Positions 45,663 through 54,916 of a DNA stretch of 64,000 nucleotides are shown one piece after another. The translations under genes were made by a program, and so were the position numbers. The notes beneath the pieces were generated by a model. It did no database searches. It was not told where the DNA came from and saw only the letters and a list, made by a program, of their open reading frames with translations. The stretch spans positions 62,001-126,000 of the forward strand of contig JAJEDJ010000001.1 of assembly GCA_022821545.1 (NCBI GenBank), read 5' to 3'. Positions within the stretch are counted from its first letter, which is position 1. Each line of letters starts with the position of its first letter. Origin of the DNA: Caldilineaceae bacterium. GTDB taxonomy: Bacteria > Chloroflexota > Anaerolineae > Caldilineales > Caldilineaceae.

Positions 45663-46724
45663 CTATGCGGACTCATATACCTGCCGTGTCCGCGCCGCTA
45701 TCTGTTCCCAGTCCAGCGAATGCGCCCGCTCCCAGGCAGCCTTTCGCATGGGACCCAGATCCCGTTCCTGAATCTCCATCATCGACCGGCGCAATCCCTC
45801 CTCATCCTCCGCACTGTACACAATGCCCGCTTGCGGAGGGACCAGCTCGGTCAGGCATCCCACGCCCGGAGCGATCACCGGCATCCCAAAGGAGAACGCG
45901 GTGATCACGGAACCTGAAGTCAAGACCTCCAGGAAGGGAAAGACGCCAACATCGCCAGCATTAAACAGATATTGAAACTCGTCGTTGGCAAAGTGCCGCG
46001 AAGAGCGCAACATCACGCGTTCGTCGTCCGGCGGCACGGACGCGACCAACTCCTGGCCGTATTCCGTGTAGAACTTGGCGCCCAACAACAGCCGCAAATG
46101 CTCTCCGGGCAACGATTGAAACACCTCAATCAGCCGCTCAATCCCCTTGTACCTTCGCACGTTGCCGAAGTAGAAAAACACGAAATGTTCATCACTCAAC
46201 CCCATCCGCCGCCGCGCCTCGTCGCGGCCCACCTCGTTGGCGTACGGGTACATAAAATTGCCGTGATTGATCACAAAGACACCCTCGGTGCGATGAAAGT
46301 GCCTGCGTACAAGCTCGCGCGAGTGCTCGCAATGGACGATCACCGAGTTCGCCAGATGCGTGATGGCCGTCTGAGCCAGATGGTCCAATTCGCGACTGTT
46401 GCTCTCATGCGGATACAGATTGTGGACCGTCCATACGATCCTGTATCCGAGCAGTCGCGCAAGGGCCAGGTTGTCGATAAGCTCGGCCAAAAGCCCCAAC
46501 TGGGACTCCAACGTTTCACCTACATACATGTAGTTGGGCCAGTTGAGGTGCAAGACGTTGATCTTGCCCTGATTCTCGTGCAGCCAGGCTTTCGTCAGCG
46601 TCTCAGGATGCCCCGCCTCCAATTCGACGCCGACGCCCTGCATCGCCCGCGCCAGCAGCCCACCGTACGGATTGGCTCGATCCAGCGATAGCCCCGCCGC
46701 TTCCCAGAAAAAAACTCCCCGCAT
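45663..46724 (-). CDS. Glycosyltransferase (GT-B fold, group 1/family 4-like)
   Basis: A 353-residue transferase. The N-terminal half shows NVLHLNWPNY and YRIVWTVHNLYPH; the C-terminal half has FYFGNVRRYKGIERLIEVF and the conserved GDVGVFPFLEVLTSGSVI, with the catalytic Glu-x7-Glu-like region of family 4 (E in FLEVLTSGS). ATG 46724 is chosen over the TTG at 46769, which has no ribosome site. It stands before a Gfo/Idh/MocA gene on the same strand. It likely builds an extracellular or surface glycan from a nucleotide sugar donor; the donor is unknown. Confidence 0.85.
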   Translation of the reverse strand: MRGVFFWEAAGLSLDRANPYGGLLARAMQGVGVELEAGHPETLTKAWLHENQGKINVLHLNWPNYMYVGETLESQLGLLAELIDNLALARLLGYRIVWTVHNLYPHESNSRELDHLAQTAITHLANSVIVHCEHSRELVRRHFHRTEGVFVINHGNFMYPYANEVGRDEARRRMGLSDEHFVFFYFGNVRRYKGIERLIEVFQSLPGEHLRLLLGAKFYTEYGQELVASVPPDDERVMLRSSRHFANDEFQYLFNAGDVGVFPFLEVLTSGSVITAFSFGMPVIAPGVGCLTELVPPQAGIVYSAEDEEGLRRSMMEIQERDLGPMRKAAWERAHSLDWEQIAARTRQVYESA

Positions 46725-46800
46725 AATCCTGTCCCACCCCGACCCTATATCTGACAACTCCAGTTTCAACCAAATCCATCAGTCCAATCAGGACATCTGG

Positions 46801-46812
46801 CCACTGCAGTTC
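46801..46812. repeat. Intergenic motif CCACTGCAGTTC
   Basis: Exact copy of the motif at 16536 and 20882. As at 20882, its last base is the first base of the complement of a stop codon, here that of the oxidoreductase at 46812. Confidence 0.6.
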
Positions 46813-47819
46813 TACACTTCCACCCGCCGCCCGCACCGCGCCGATTCGTAAGCGGCTTCCACAACCGCCAGCCCGGCAAACCCATCCTCTCCGGGAATCG
46901 GATTCGGACTTTTCCCGGCAACGGCATCCCCAAACGCGGCCAAAAGCGCAACATGAGGTCGCTGCCCTCCCGGTTCGACCGCATAGTCCCGCACTCCATC
47001 AGTAGTGAGCACCTGCAAGGTCCCGGCCGAGTCCTTGGCCGAAATCGGTGCGGCTACAATCGACCCCTCCGTACCGCAGATTTCCAGGCAGTTGGCGCGT
47101 TCCGGTTCGTGGTTCGCAGTGGTCCAGTGGCTGGTGACCACCGCCTGCGCCCCGCTCGCCAGTCTCAACAACAGCGTCGCCGTGTCCGCCACCGGAGAAC
47201 TGTCGACCAGCGTTTCCACCAGCGCAGCAACCGATTCAGCAGGCCCGCACAGAAATCGCAGCAGATCGATACAGTGGATGCCCAGGTCCATCACCGGCCC
47301 GCCGCCGCTGATCTCCGGATTGTGATGCCACACACCCGGCTGCGGCGGGAAACGGTCGGAGAAGTTGATGCGAGCGGCCGTCACTTGCCCGATCGCGCCC
47401 TCCTCCAGGAGACTCCTGATGCGCTGGTGACGCGCGTTGAAACGTTGATAGTGACAGATTGTCAGCATGACCCCGTTTGCTTGGCAAGCATCGATCATGG
47501 CGCGCGCCTCGCCGGTCGTCAGAGCCATCGGCTTTTCGCACAGCACATGCTTTCCCGCCTCCGCCGCCAGAACCGTCTCCCGCGCGTGCAGGTGGGGCGG
47601 CGTGGCTACGTAAACGGCGTTGACTTGGTCATCTTCCAGGAGCGCTTCCACGCGGTCGTACGCACGCTGCGCCCCGTGTCTGTCGGCAAATCGCTGTGCC
47701 GCCTCCTGCTCGCGCCGCGTCACAGCCGCCAGCTCGTGACCGGGCGCGGCGCCGATCGCCGGCGCCATCTGGCTCTCCGCGATCTTTCCCGCTCCGAGGA
47801 TGCCCCAGTGGACAGTCAT
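46812..47819 (-). CDS. Gfo/Idh/MocA family oxidoreductase
   Basis: A 335-residue NAD(P)-linked oxidoreductase with the standard loop WGILGAGKIAE, the motif LCEKPMALTTGEARAM (about 92) and the catalytic block GGPVMDLGIHCIDLLRF (about 175-190), where His and Asp are conserved. The upstream frame is open to 47921 but the family start and GAGGGG before 47819 point to this ATG. It is one of five members between 46.8 and 53 kb and is preceded by two further ones on the same strand. Confidence 0.9.
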   Translation of the reverse strand: MTVHWGILGAGKIAESQMAPAIGAAPGHELAAVTRREQEAAQRFADRHGAQRAYDRVEALLEDDQVNAVYVATPPHLHARETVLAAEAGKHVLCEKPMALTTGEARAMIDACQANGVMLTICHYQRFNARHQRIRSLLEEGAIGQVTAARINFSDRFPPQPGVWHHNPEISGGGPVMDLGIHCIDLLRFLCGPAESVAALVETLVDSSPVADTATLLLRLASGAQAVVTSHWTTANHEPERANCLEICGTEGSIVAAPISAKDSAGTLQVLTTDGVRDYAVEPGGQRPHVALLAAFGDAVAGKSPNPIPGEDGFAGLAVVEAAYESARCGRRVEV

Positions 47820-47874
47820 GCCCCGCCCCTCATCGTCCCCACCGTTATCCGCTTGTTGGACCGAGGAAGGCTTG

Positions 47875-48888
47875 TCACCGTTCCACCGCCTCTTCGCGGC
47901 CGCTCTCCAACGCCCGCTCAAGCGCCGACGCCACCCGGATCGCGGCCAGCCCGTCTCTACCGCTTACGATCGGCTCCCACTTCCCTTGCACCACGCCCAC
48001 AAAATGGCTGAACAGGGACCGGAACATCCCTTCCTGCCGCCCATGCAATACGGGCGTATACCCAATATCGGGATAGTCCGGCTCTCCTCCGACGTGATAG
48101 ATCGCAACCGAGTTCTCATGGCCCAACACTTCAGCCGCGCCCTCTCTGCCGTGTATGCTGAAATGCTCAGCCTGCGAGCGTCCGCTGAAACCCGGAGTGC
48201 TCCACGACGTCTCCAGTACGCCCACGACCCCATTGTCGAAAGTAAACACGGCGATGATAAAGTCCTGCTGTCCCTTCGCCTTCTCCCGAGAGTACGCCTT
48301 TACGCTCGTGATCGGCCGTCCCACAGTCCACAACATCATGTCGATGTCGTGCGGCGTCAGCCAGTACGCCAGCGAAAACTTTCCGAGCACGCGTTCTGCC
48401 GCAAGCTGAACTGTGTTGCGCCGCGAATACAGATGCATTACCTCACCGATCTCGCCCGCCGCCACCGCCGCGCGCATCGCCGCGTAGGGATGGTCGAATC
48501 GCAGGCTGTGGCAGACCATCAACTCCACGCCGGCTCCGTCGGCTGTCTCTACAAACTTCTGCGCGTCCGCCGCCGAAACCGCCATCGGCTTCTCTACCAG
48601 GACATGCTTGCCCGCCTCCAGCGCAGCCAGCACCGGCGCCGTATGCATCCACTCCGACGCCGCCACCACCACCGCCTCGATCTCCGGGTGCCTGGCCAGC
48701 ATCGCCTCGTGTCCAACATTCGGATATCCGGGGACGCCGTACTGCGCCGCAACCTCGTTGGTAGACCCTTCACTCCTCCCGGACACCGCGACCAGGTTGG
48801 TCTCGCTCAGTTCGCTCGCCAGCCGCGCGTACACGCGCCCCATCCGCCCCGGGCCGACGACTCCAATCTGCAAAGGTGAGTTTGTCAT
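47875..48888 (-). CDS. Gfo/Idh/MocA family oxidoreductase
   Basis: A 337-residue member. IGVVGPGRMGRVYA has Pro in the second position of the loop (GPGRMG), the catalytic motif is VEKPMAVSAADAQ, and LTPHDIDMMLW carries the His/Asp pair. It lies 54 bases before the next oxidoreductase gene and is read in the same direction. Substrate unknown; inositol and sugar dehydrogenases are the closest kinds. Confidence 0.9.
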   Translation of the reverse strand: MTNSPLQIGVVGPGRMGRVYARLASELSETNLVAVSGRSEGSTNEVAAQYGVPGYPNVGHEAMLARHPEIEAVVVAASEWMHTAPVLAALEAGKHVLVEKPMAVSAADAQKFVETADGAGVELMVCHSLRFDHPYAAMRAAVAAGEIGEVMHLYSRRNTVQLAAERVLGKFSLAYWLTPHDIDMMLWTVGRPITSVKAYSREKAKGQQDFIIAVFTFDNGVVGVLETSWSTPGFSGRSQAEHFSIHGREGAAEVLGHENSVAIYHVGGEPDYPDIGYTPVLHGRQEGMFRSLFSHFVGVVQGKWEPIVSGRDGLAAIRVASALERALESGREEAVER

Positions 48889-48942
48889 GTAATGCTTGCT
48901 CTCATTCTAGGCTTGTTAAGTTTACCGGCTATCGAGCACGGG

Positions 48943-49833
48943 TTACTGCCCAAACTTGCTAATCTGAACTGTGCGTCCACCCTCTTCAGCCGAGCGGACC
49001 AGCGCCGCCATCATCGCCATCACTTCGACCGACCAGGCGACCGGAAACGGTGGTTCGCCGCTTTCAGCCATCTGGATAACTCTCGCCAGTGTTTCAGTAT
49101 AGAACCGGCTCCCGTCTACGATATCGGCCTCACCCCACCCCTCCGCGCCGAACACGGCGCCGTGATAAAGGCCCGGTGTCTCGTGGAGCAGATTGACCAC
49201 CCCCTGCCGGCCATCCGCATACTGGACGAGCCCGATATCGCACCGGTCGGTGCGGCGCGTCGTGACCGCCTCCGCGCCGCCCCCCAACAGGGTATGCAAC
49301 AGTTCGACTGCGTGGATGCCATAGAAAAAAGGATGCAATGCCCGCGGGTCCGGGAAGTCGCCTGCCGCTGCGCCGCTGACGACCGCGCAGTTCAGCGCGC
49401 CAAAGGCCGCCATCCTTTTCTGCAACTCCATAACCTCCCCTGCAAAGCGCAGCGCCGAACACGACATCAGCGGCACATCCCGGTCCGCGGCCAACCTGAC
49501 CAGGCTGTGTACGTCATCCATTTCGTTGGCAAACGGTTTGTCAACGAAGGTCGGAAGGCCCGCCTTAATCGCAAGCCGGGCATGCGGCGGATGGTCTTCA
49601 CCATAGCGGTTGACCACCATGGCCAGATCCACGTCCGTCAGAGCTTCGGCCGGCGTCCCGACCACTTCCGGAATTTGCCACGCCTGCGCCTTCTCCCGCG
49701 CCTGGTCCGCATCCTCCCCCCACAATTTGACCACCTGCGCCCGTCCATGCAACGGGCTGTCCGGCGGGTTGACCAACTGAGTCCACGCTTCGGTATGTGT
49801 GCTGTCCGCTCCGATCATTCCGATTCGTATCAT
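48943..49833 (-). CDS. Gfo/Idh/MocA family oxidoreductase, short
   Basis: A 296-residue member, shorter than usual by about 40-50 residues. The N-terminus reads IGMIGADSTHTEAW, so the cofactor loop is reduced; the lysine motif is VDKPFANEMDDVH (Asp before Lys-Pro). The His of FYGIHAVELLHTLLGG keeps the family pattern. AGGGAG precedes the ATG. It may have changed cofactor use. Downstream, 54 bases away, begins the next oxidoreductase. Confidence 0.8.
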   Translation of the reverse strand: MIRIGMIGADSTHTEAWTQLVNPPDSPLHGRAQVVKLWGEDADQAREKAQAWQIPEVVGTPAEALTDVDLAMVVNRYGEDHPPHARLAIKAGLPTFVDKPFANEMDDVHSLVRLAADRDVPLMSCSALRFAGEVMELQKRMAAFGALNCAVVSGAAAGDFPDPRALHPFFYGIHAVELLHTLLGGGAEAVTTRRTDRCDIGLVQYADGRQGVVNLLHETPGLYHGAVFGAEGWGEADIVDGSRFYTETLARVIQMAESGEPPFPVAWSVEVMAMMAALVRSAEEGGRTVQISKFGQ

Positions 49834-50019
49834 TTTTCTCCCTCTGGGCAGTTGTTCCTGTTTTTCGTCGATTCGCAGCCCGGCTTCGCCGCAAACACGC
49901 CAAAACCGATTGACAGCGAATTCCCCTGTTCGCTATACTTTAGCTGCAAACTTCAGCAATGCCGGCCAGTCGTCCGCCTGCGACCGCGAATGCCCGAAAC
50001 TCGAAAAGGAGTTCTCCCC

Positions 50020-50817
50020 ATGGCCCTGACCGACGAACAGAAAGTTTTCTTCTGGGAAAACGGCTATCTGCCTTACCACCGCATCCTCTCTGACGAAGAT
50101 CTCACCGCTCTGCGCAAGCGCAGCGAAGCCATAATCAGCGGCGAACTCAACCACGTGCCGCCCCGCTACATTCAGTTCGAAGCCAAGTTCCGCGACGGCC
50201 TGCCCGCCGACGTCGAGCCGCTTGACGCCGTACGCAAAATGACCCAGCTCTGCTACTTCGACGACGTCTTCGAGCGCACCGCCCGCAAACCGGAAATTGT
50301 CGATGTAATCGACGACCTTATAGGGCCCAACATCAAGCTCTACACCGATCAACTGATGATGAAGCCCCGTTTTCACGGTACGGTCACCGACTGGCACCAG
50401 GACTCAATGGCCTGGCAAATGTTCGCGCCCCAGGAACACATCAGCTGCTGGGTCGCCCTTGACGACGCTACCATCGACAACGGCTGCATGACCGTCATTC
50501 CGGGCAGCCACAAATGGGGCCCCATCGGGCCTGAATACAAGAAACGCTTCCTGGACAATCCACTCGTCAAAGAGCCGGTGCCCGTGGAGCTGCCCGCAGG
50601 CAGCTGCATGTTCCACCACGGCCTTAACTTCCACCGCACGGGCGCCAACTCCACCCCGCACCGCCGCCGCGGGCTCGCGCTCCACTACATCCGTTCAGAG
50701 ACTTTGTACTTCGGCATAGAAGACGAAGAGGCCCGTCTTCTCACCGAATGCGAAAAGCCGCGCGGCGAGTTCCGCTTCTTGCTGATCCGCGGCAAGGAGT
50801 ACCCCGGCAGAGTCTAG
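50020..50817 (+). CDS. Phytanoyl-CoA dioxygenase (PhyH) family oxygenase
   Basis: A 265-residue Fe(II)/2-oxoglutarate oxygenase. The iron ligands are H and D in DWHQDS (about residue 125) and the distal His in FHRTGANSTPHRRRG, with Arg nearby for 2-oxoglutarate; GCMTVIPGSHKWGP is the conserved middle. ATG 50020 is preferred, with AAAGGAG eight bases before it; the frame is open upstream to 48892 but that part is antisense to the oxidoreductase gene. It is the only plus-strand gene among the minus-strand oxidoreductases and converges on the one ending at 50863. Confidence 0.88.
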   Translation: MALTDEQKVFFWENGYLPYHRILSDEDLTALRKRSEAIISGELNHVPPRYIQFEAKFRDGLPADVEPLDAVRKMTQLCYFDDVFERTARKPEIVDVIDDLIGPNIKLYTDQLMMKPRFHGTVTDWHQDSMAWQMFAPQEHISCWVALDDATIDNGCMTVIPGSHKWGPIGPEYKKRFLDNPLVKEPVPVELPAGSCMFHHGLNFHRTGANSTPHRRRGLALHYIRSETLYFGIEDEEARLLTECEKPRGEFRFLLIRGKEYPGRV

Positions 50818-50862
50818 TCGACCGGCAACGCTTGCGCCGCCAAAACTCACGGCTGTCGCCGG

Positions 50863-51954
50863 CTATATTTCTATCCTCCGGCCCGTCCGCGAAGACTCAT
50901 ACGCGGCATCGAATATCTGCAAAATGTGGTGAGCGTCTTCGATGCTCACCACAGCCTTCCCTCCTTCACGCACGGCCCGCACAAAGTCGCTCACATACTC
51001 AAAGCCCCACTGCTCCGCGTAGACCGGCCGCGGCGCCGGCGGCATGTTGAAGCTGCGCTCCGGGGCACCTTCCCACTCCGGCGCCGCACTGCTCACTGTC
51101 AGCAGGCCGTCCCCAACCGGCCCCCACGTCGCCGCACCCAACTGACCCCGCACCGCCATAAAGGTGTCGTTGCGCGGACCGACGCCGCTCAGCAAATACC
51201 CCATATGCAAACAGGCATGAACGCCGTTCTCGTACTCCAGCGCCACAGTCGCCGCGTCCTCCACGCCCTCTTGTATCTCATCCGTGCGGCGGCTGCACAG
51301 CGCCGTCACCGAGCGCACCCGCGCCTGCGCAAACATCTGGAAGAGCGTCAGCCAGTGCCCACCCTCCATATGCAGAATGCCGCCACCTTCAGTCTCGCGG
51401 CGGTACATCCAGTGCTCCGGCTCCCGCAACCCCTCCGCAACCTGAATCGTCACCAACCGCGCCTCCATCGCCAGCAGCTTCCCCAGGACCCCCTCGTCCA
51501 GACACCGGCGAATCTCTTGCGCCACCGGATGCCGCGGCCAGGGATAACCGATCTGCACGACCAGATTGCGTTCCTTGGCCAGTTGACAGACCGGCAGCAG
51601 CTCCGGCGCCGTACGCGCCGCCTGCTTCTCAATAAACATATGCTTGCCGGCCTCCGCCAGCCGTTCGGCAGCCCGCGTCGCCTCATCCGGCGGCAGCATC
51701 ACCACCGCCGCATCAAACCCGTCCCACTCGAAAAACTCACACAGGTTGTCGAAAATTCGGGCGTCGGGATCGTGCCGCGCCAGGCTTTCCAGCGCCGCCG
51801 CCTCATCCGCATCCCACTCGCAGTAAGCCGTAATCCGGGCGTCTTGTTGCCCATGGAACGACTTGATCAACCCGTGATTGCCCTCAGGCTCCAGCCCGCC
51901 CGCATGAATCCGCAGGCCCACCACCGCGACGCGCAGAGGCTCTGAACCGTTCAT
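50863..51954 (-). CDS. Gfo/Idh/MocA family oxidoreductase
   Basis: A 363-residue member. The cofactor loop VAVVGLRIHAGGLEPEG is atypical, lacking a clean GxGxxG, while FIEKQAARTAPELL replaces EKP with EKQ. ILHMEGGHWLTLFQMF holds the His/Trp catalytic region. Its ATG overlaps the stop of the upstream oxidoreductase (ATGA at 51954-51951), so the two are translationally coupled. The unusual residues suggest a specialised or altered function. Confidence 0.83.
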   Translation of the reverse strand: MNGSEPLRVAVVGLRIHAGGLEPEGNHGLIKSFHGQQDARITAYCEWDADEAAALESLARHDPDARIFDNLCEFFEWDGFDAAVVMLPPDEATRAAERLAEAGKHMFIEKQAARTAPELLPVCQLAKERNLVVQIGYPWPRHPVAQEIRRCLDEGVLGKLLAMEARLVTIQVAEGLREPEHWMYRRETEGGGILHMEGGHWLTLFQMFAQARVRSVTALCSRRTDEIQEGVEDAATVALEYENGVHACLHMGYLLSGVGPRNDTFMAVRGQLGAATWGPVGDGLLTVSSAAPEWEGAPERSFNMPPAPRPVYAEQWGFEYVSDFVRAVREGGKAVVSIEDAHHILQIFDAAYESSRTGRRIEI

Positions 51955-52985
51955 AACAGTACCGTCTTCCCCTCCGCCGCCGACGAATGGGCAGCTTCTA
52001 TGATCTGAAGCGATTTGATAATCTCCTCCACCTTGTAGCCGGAGCTTCCCTCCCCGCGAATCGCCGCCGCAAACGCCCGGATCGACGCCCTCCCTTCCGA
52101 ACCGTACCCGGGCACGGGCGGCGAAGGAAATTCAAAGCTGCGCGTGGGTGCGCCCGACCACTCCGGATGCTCGCTCTTGATCGTGCATACTCCCTCGTCC
52201 ACATCCCACTTGATCCATCCCAGCGACCCACGCAGCCCAATCGAAATCTCCCCGTCCCCCGACGTAAAATAACCCGCATGCAGGCTCCCGATCATCCCGT
52301 TGTCAAAGCCCAACGAGACCGCCGCCGCATCCTCGACGTCGATATCATGCCCACCAACATTGGCCTCGATCGCCGCAACCCGCGCTACTTGGGCGCCCGT
52401 CATGTATACCATCAGGTCGAACCAGTGACAGCCCAAAAAGTTGAGAATCCCCCCGCCGGCATTTTCCCGGCTGAAATACCAGTTAAGCGGATCCCGTCTC
52501 GCCACGCTCGACGTCAGAAAACGGAATTCAATCGAATACGGCTTCCCCAGCAGTCCCGCCGCCCACGTCTCCTTGATAAGGTTCGCGATCGGGTGAAAGC
52601 GCCACGTATAGCCGCACGAGAAATGGAGACCGTTTCGCCTCACGGCCTCGGCGACGGGAATCAGCTGGCTTGAATGCACTGCGTACGGCTTCTCCCCCCA
52701 CACGTGTACGCCGGCCTCAGCCACCTGCTCCATCCACGATGGCATATCCTTCAAATACGTCGAGACCATCACCGCATCCGGCTTCCCCAGCGACAGGAGG
52801 TCCCCCAGGCTGTCGTAAAAGGGGACATCCTGGACATCGGCCTTCAGGTTCGGCTTCACTCCTTCCGGGTCAGGATCGTAAAAGCCGATCAACTCGATCT
52901 CGTCGGACAACAGCATCAGCGTGTCCCGGTACATGTTCGCGTGCATCAACGAAACACCGGCCTGCGCAAATCTTAGCTTTCCCAT
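51951..52985 (-). CDS. Gfo/Idh/MocA family oxidoreductase
   Basis: A 344-residue member, coupled to the next gene by an ATGA overlap. The start region LRFAQAGVSLMHANMY lacks the ordinary GxGxxG; the catalytic motif is WGEKPYAVHSSQLI (EKP intact) and ILNFLGCHWFDLMVYM carries the His/Asp. ATG 52985 is preferred, with GAGAGA before it; ATG 53009 is also in frame. Together with the next gene it may form a hetero-oligomer or act on successive sugar carbons, which is inference. Confidence 0.83.
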   Translation of the reverse strand: MGKLRFAQAGVSLMHANMYRDTLMLLSDEIELIGFYDPDPEGVKPNLKADVQDVPFYDSLGDLLSLGKPDAVMVSTYLKDMPSWMEQVAEAGVHVWGEKPYAVHSSQLIPVAEAVRRNGLHFSCGYTWRFHPIANLIKETWAAGLLGKPYSIEFRFLTSSVARRDPLNWYFSRENAGGGILNFLGCHWFDLMVYMTGAQVARVAAIEANVGGHDIDVEDAAAVSLGFDNGMIGSLHAGYFTSGDGEISIGLRGSLGWIKWDVDEGVCTIKSEHPEWSGAPTRSFEFPSPPVPGYGSEGRASIRAFAAAIRGEGSSGYKVEEIIKSLQIIEAAHSSAAEGKTVLL

Positions 52986-53060
52986 AATTGACGGTCTCTC
53001 CAACTGCATTGACGAAGTTGCTTGTCCTTTGAACGACCGCCCACCGCGGGCGGCCGCTTC

Positions 53061-53651
53061 TCACGTTGTAGCCCAGATTTCGTCTGCGATAAGACAGGAG
53101 CTGAGCGGCCGCCCCACAAGCGGAATCCAGTCCTGGCGCGCATACAACTCTCCGGGAACGGTCTCCCCATTCACGTCAAGGCCGGCGCCGTTCGCAACAA
53201 TAAAGAGACAGTACGTGTACAAGCCCGATCTCCCCGCGATGCCGTGATGCACAAAGGGTTCTTCCAGATCGGTCCACGCCGCCCCTACGGTTCCGTCCGC
53301 ACTGTCGATCGAATATCCCAGCCGTTGCCGCATATCGCCGCCGCGGCCAAAACGCGCCGTGATGATCCGTGTCCCACATGCCGCCAGCGAGTTATCGCTG
53401 TCCCGGTACATCCTGTTGTACATCCACTCCGCCATTTCCGGGTTGTCCGTATACACTGCGCTGGCCGGCGCCGACGGCATGCACGAAGGATCAATGTGCA
53501 AAAAGCCCGCGTGCCCACCCCCGGCAGGGCTGTACTCCGTCTGAAAGAGGCTGAAACGGGCGCAGTCCTCCTCCGCGCCCGCCAGCCGCAGATACAGCAA
53601 ATAGTGAATCCCGCACCAGATCGGTGTCTGGTCGCTCGTTTCACGTGTCAT
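53061..53651 (-). CDS. Protein of unknown family coupled to a DegT aminotransferase
   Basis: A 196-residue soluble protein that I do not recognise. Sections such as TPIWCGIHYLLYLRLAG, YSPAGGGHAGFLHIDPSC and ACGTRIITARFGRGGD look folded and beta-rich; a YTDNPEMAEWMYNRMYRD stretch is helical. The ATG overlaps the stop codon of the aminotransferase gene (TAATG at 53653-53649), so it is translationally coupled to it and probably forms part of the same complex or pathway. Nothing suggests a catalytic residue set. Confidence 0.75.
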   Translation of the reverse strand: MTRETSDQTPIWCGIHYLLYLRLAGAEEDCARFSLFQTEYSPAGGGHAGFLHIDPSCMPSAPASAVYTDNPEMAEWMYNRMYRDSDNSLAACGTRIITARFGRGGDMRQRLGYSIDSADGTVGAAWTDLEEPFVHHGIAGRSGLYTYCLFIVANGAGLDVNGETVPGELYARQDWIPLVGRPLSSCLIADEIWATT

Positions 53652-54916
53652 TAACTGCCCCCCGGCCACTGCTGTTTGCGGAAATGTCCAAATACTTTAC
53701 GCACCGCGGCCGCTATATCAGCCGCGTCCTCATCGTCAAGGCTTGGCTGCATCGCGAAGCTGAATCCGCGCCGCATCAAACGCTCTCCATTCGGACAGTC
53801 CACCAACCGGTAGTCCACCGGTTTCTCCCGATTGTAATCAAACGGGAAACGGCTGCGTCCGTAACAGTTCGGCCCGGACAGGAATTCATTGCGATAAAGC
53901 GGCCCTTCCTTGCCCGACCCAATGTACGGGCCGCCCGCGGGGACGCCCTCGTGGTTGAGCGCCTCTGCAAACTCCCACGCGTCACACTTCATTTTGTCCG
54001 TGTCCAACGTCATTCCCAGTACCCAATGCGAGTGCCTGTCTCCCTCCCGCACCCGTTGCGGCGTTATCTCCTCGATATCCGCTACCTGGTCCATTATCTG
54101 CTGTGCGGCATGGATCTTCTTCTCGATATAGCCGTCCACTTTCTTCAACTGCGCAATCAGGACCGATGCCATCAGGTCATTCAACTTGTAGTTGGGCGCC
54201 AGGAAATAGTTGGCGTAGGGCCGCCCCTCGAAAGGCCCCCCGTTACGCGGCAGGGCGCAATCGGAGAAGATCAGCGCCCGCTCCCACAACGTCTCGTTAT
54301 CCGACATAATTGCGCCGCCGCCCCCTGCCGAGAGATGCTTTCCCCCAAAGCTGAAGCCGTTGATGTCCCCCATCGAACCGACCACCTTGCCCTGGTATTC
54401 AGCAAAGTGCGCCTGGCAGCAGTCCTCCAACAGGAAGATCTTATGCCGGTCTGCGATCTCGCGCAGCGCCGCCATATCACACGGGTTCCCGTAAAGATGT
54501 ACGGCGATAATGGCTCGCGTCCTCGGCGTTATTTTCGCCTCGACGTCCGCCGGGTCCAGCGTAAACGTGTCGTCAATGTCGGCAAAGACCGGCACGCAGT
54601 TGTGCAGCAACGTGCCGATGATGCTGCCCCCGGAAGTCCAGGGCGTGACGATGATCTCATCCCCCGGATCCGGATTGATCGCGCCGACGCACGTATGCAT
54701 CGCCGCCGTGCCCGAAGTCACAGTTACCACGTGGGCGACACCGTGCCGTGCCGCGAACGCCTCCTCAAACTGCCTGACTTTTGGCCCCTTGCCCAGCGCC
54801 CCCGACCGAATCACCTCCGTAAGCGCCTCGATATCCTCGTCGCCAAAATAATGGCTGGGTCCAAAGGGAAGGGTTCGGACCGGCGCACCACCATTCATCG
54901 CTAACTGTTCGCCCAT
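53651..54916 (-). CDS. DegT/DnrJ/EryC1/StrS-family aminotransferase
   Basis: A 421-residue PLP enzyme, relative of the one at 35748. The PLP Lys is in GFSFGGKHLSAGGGGAIMS (about residue 200), LLEDCCQAHFAEYQGK holds the pyridine-binding Asp, and VTSGTAAMHTCVGAI binds phosphate. The product usually adds an amino group to a keto sugar. It overlaps the upstream nuclease-like gene by 16 bases and the downstream unknown gene by one base. Beside Gfo/Idh/MocA oxidoreductases, an oxidation-then-amination route to an amino sugar is the natural reading. Confidence 0.9.
   Translation of the reverse strand: MGEQLAMNGGAPVRTLPFGPSHYFGDEDIEALTEVIRSGALGKGPKVRQFEEAFAARHGVAHVVTVTSGTAAMHTCVGAINPDPGDEIIVTPWTSGGSIIGTLLHNCVPVFADIDDTFTLDPADVEAKITPRTRAIIAVHLYGNPCDMAALREIADRHKIFLLEDCCQAHFAEYQGKVVGSMGDINGFSFGGKHLSAGGGGAIMSDNETLWERALIFSDCALPRNGGPFEGRPYANYFLAPNYKLNDLMASVLIAQLKKVDGYIEKKIHAAQQIMDQVADIEEITPQRVREGDRHSHWVLGMTLDTDKMKCDAWEFAEALNHEGVPAGGPYIGSGKEGPLYRNEFLSGPNCYGRSRFPFDYNREKPVDYRLVDCPNGERLMRRGFSFAMQPSLDDEDAADIAAAVRKVFGHFRKQQWPGGS

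Noticed and set aside
48892..50019. Upstream open frame that would make the dioxygenase 641 residues long
   Set aside because: It is antisense to the oxidoreductase at 48943-49833, has no PhyH-family match, and a strong ribosome site precedes the ATG at 50020.
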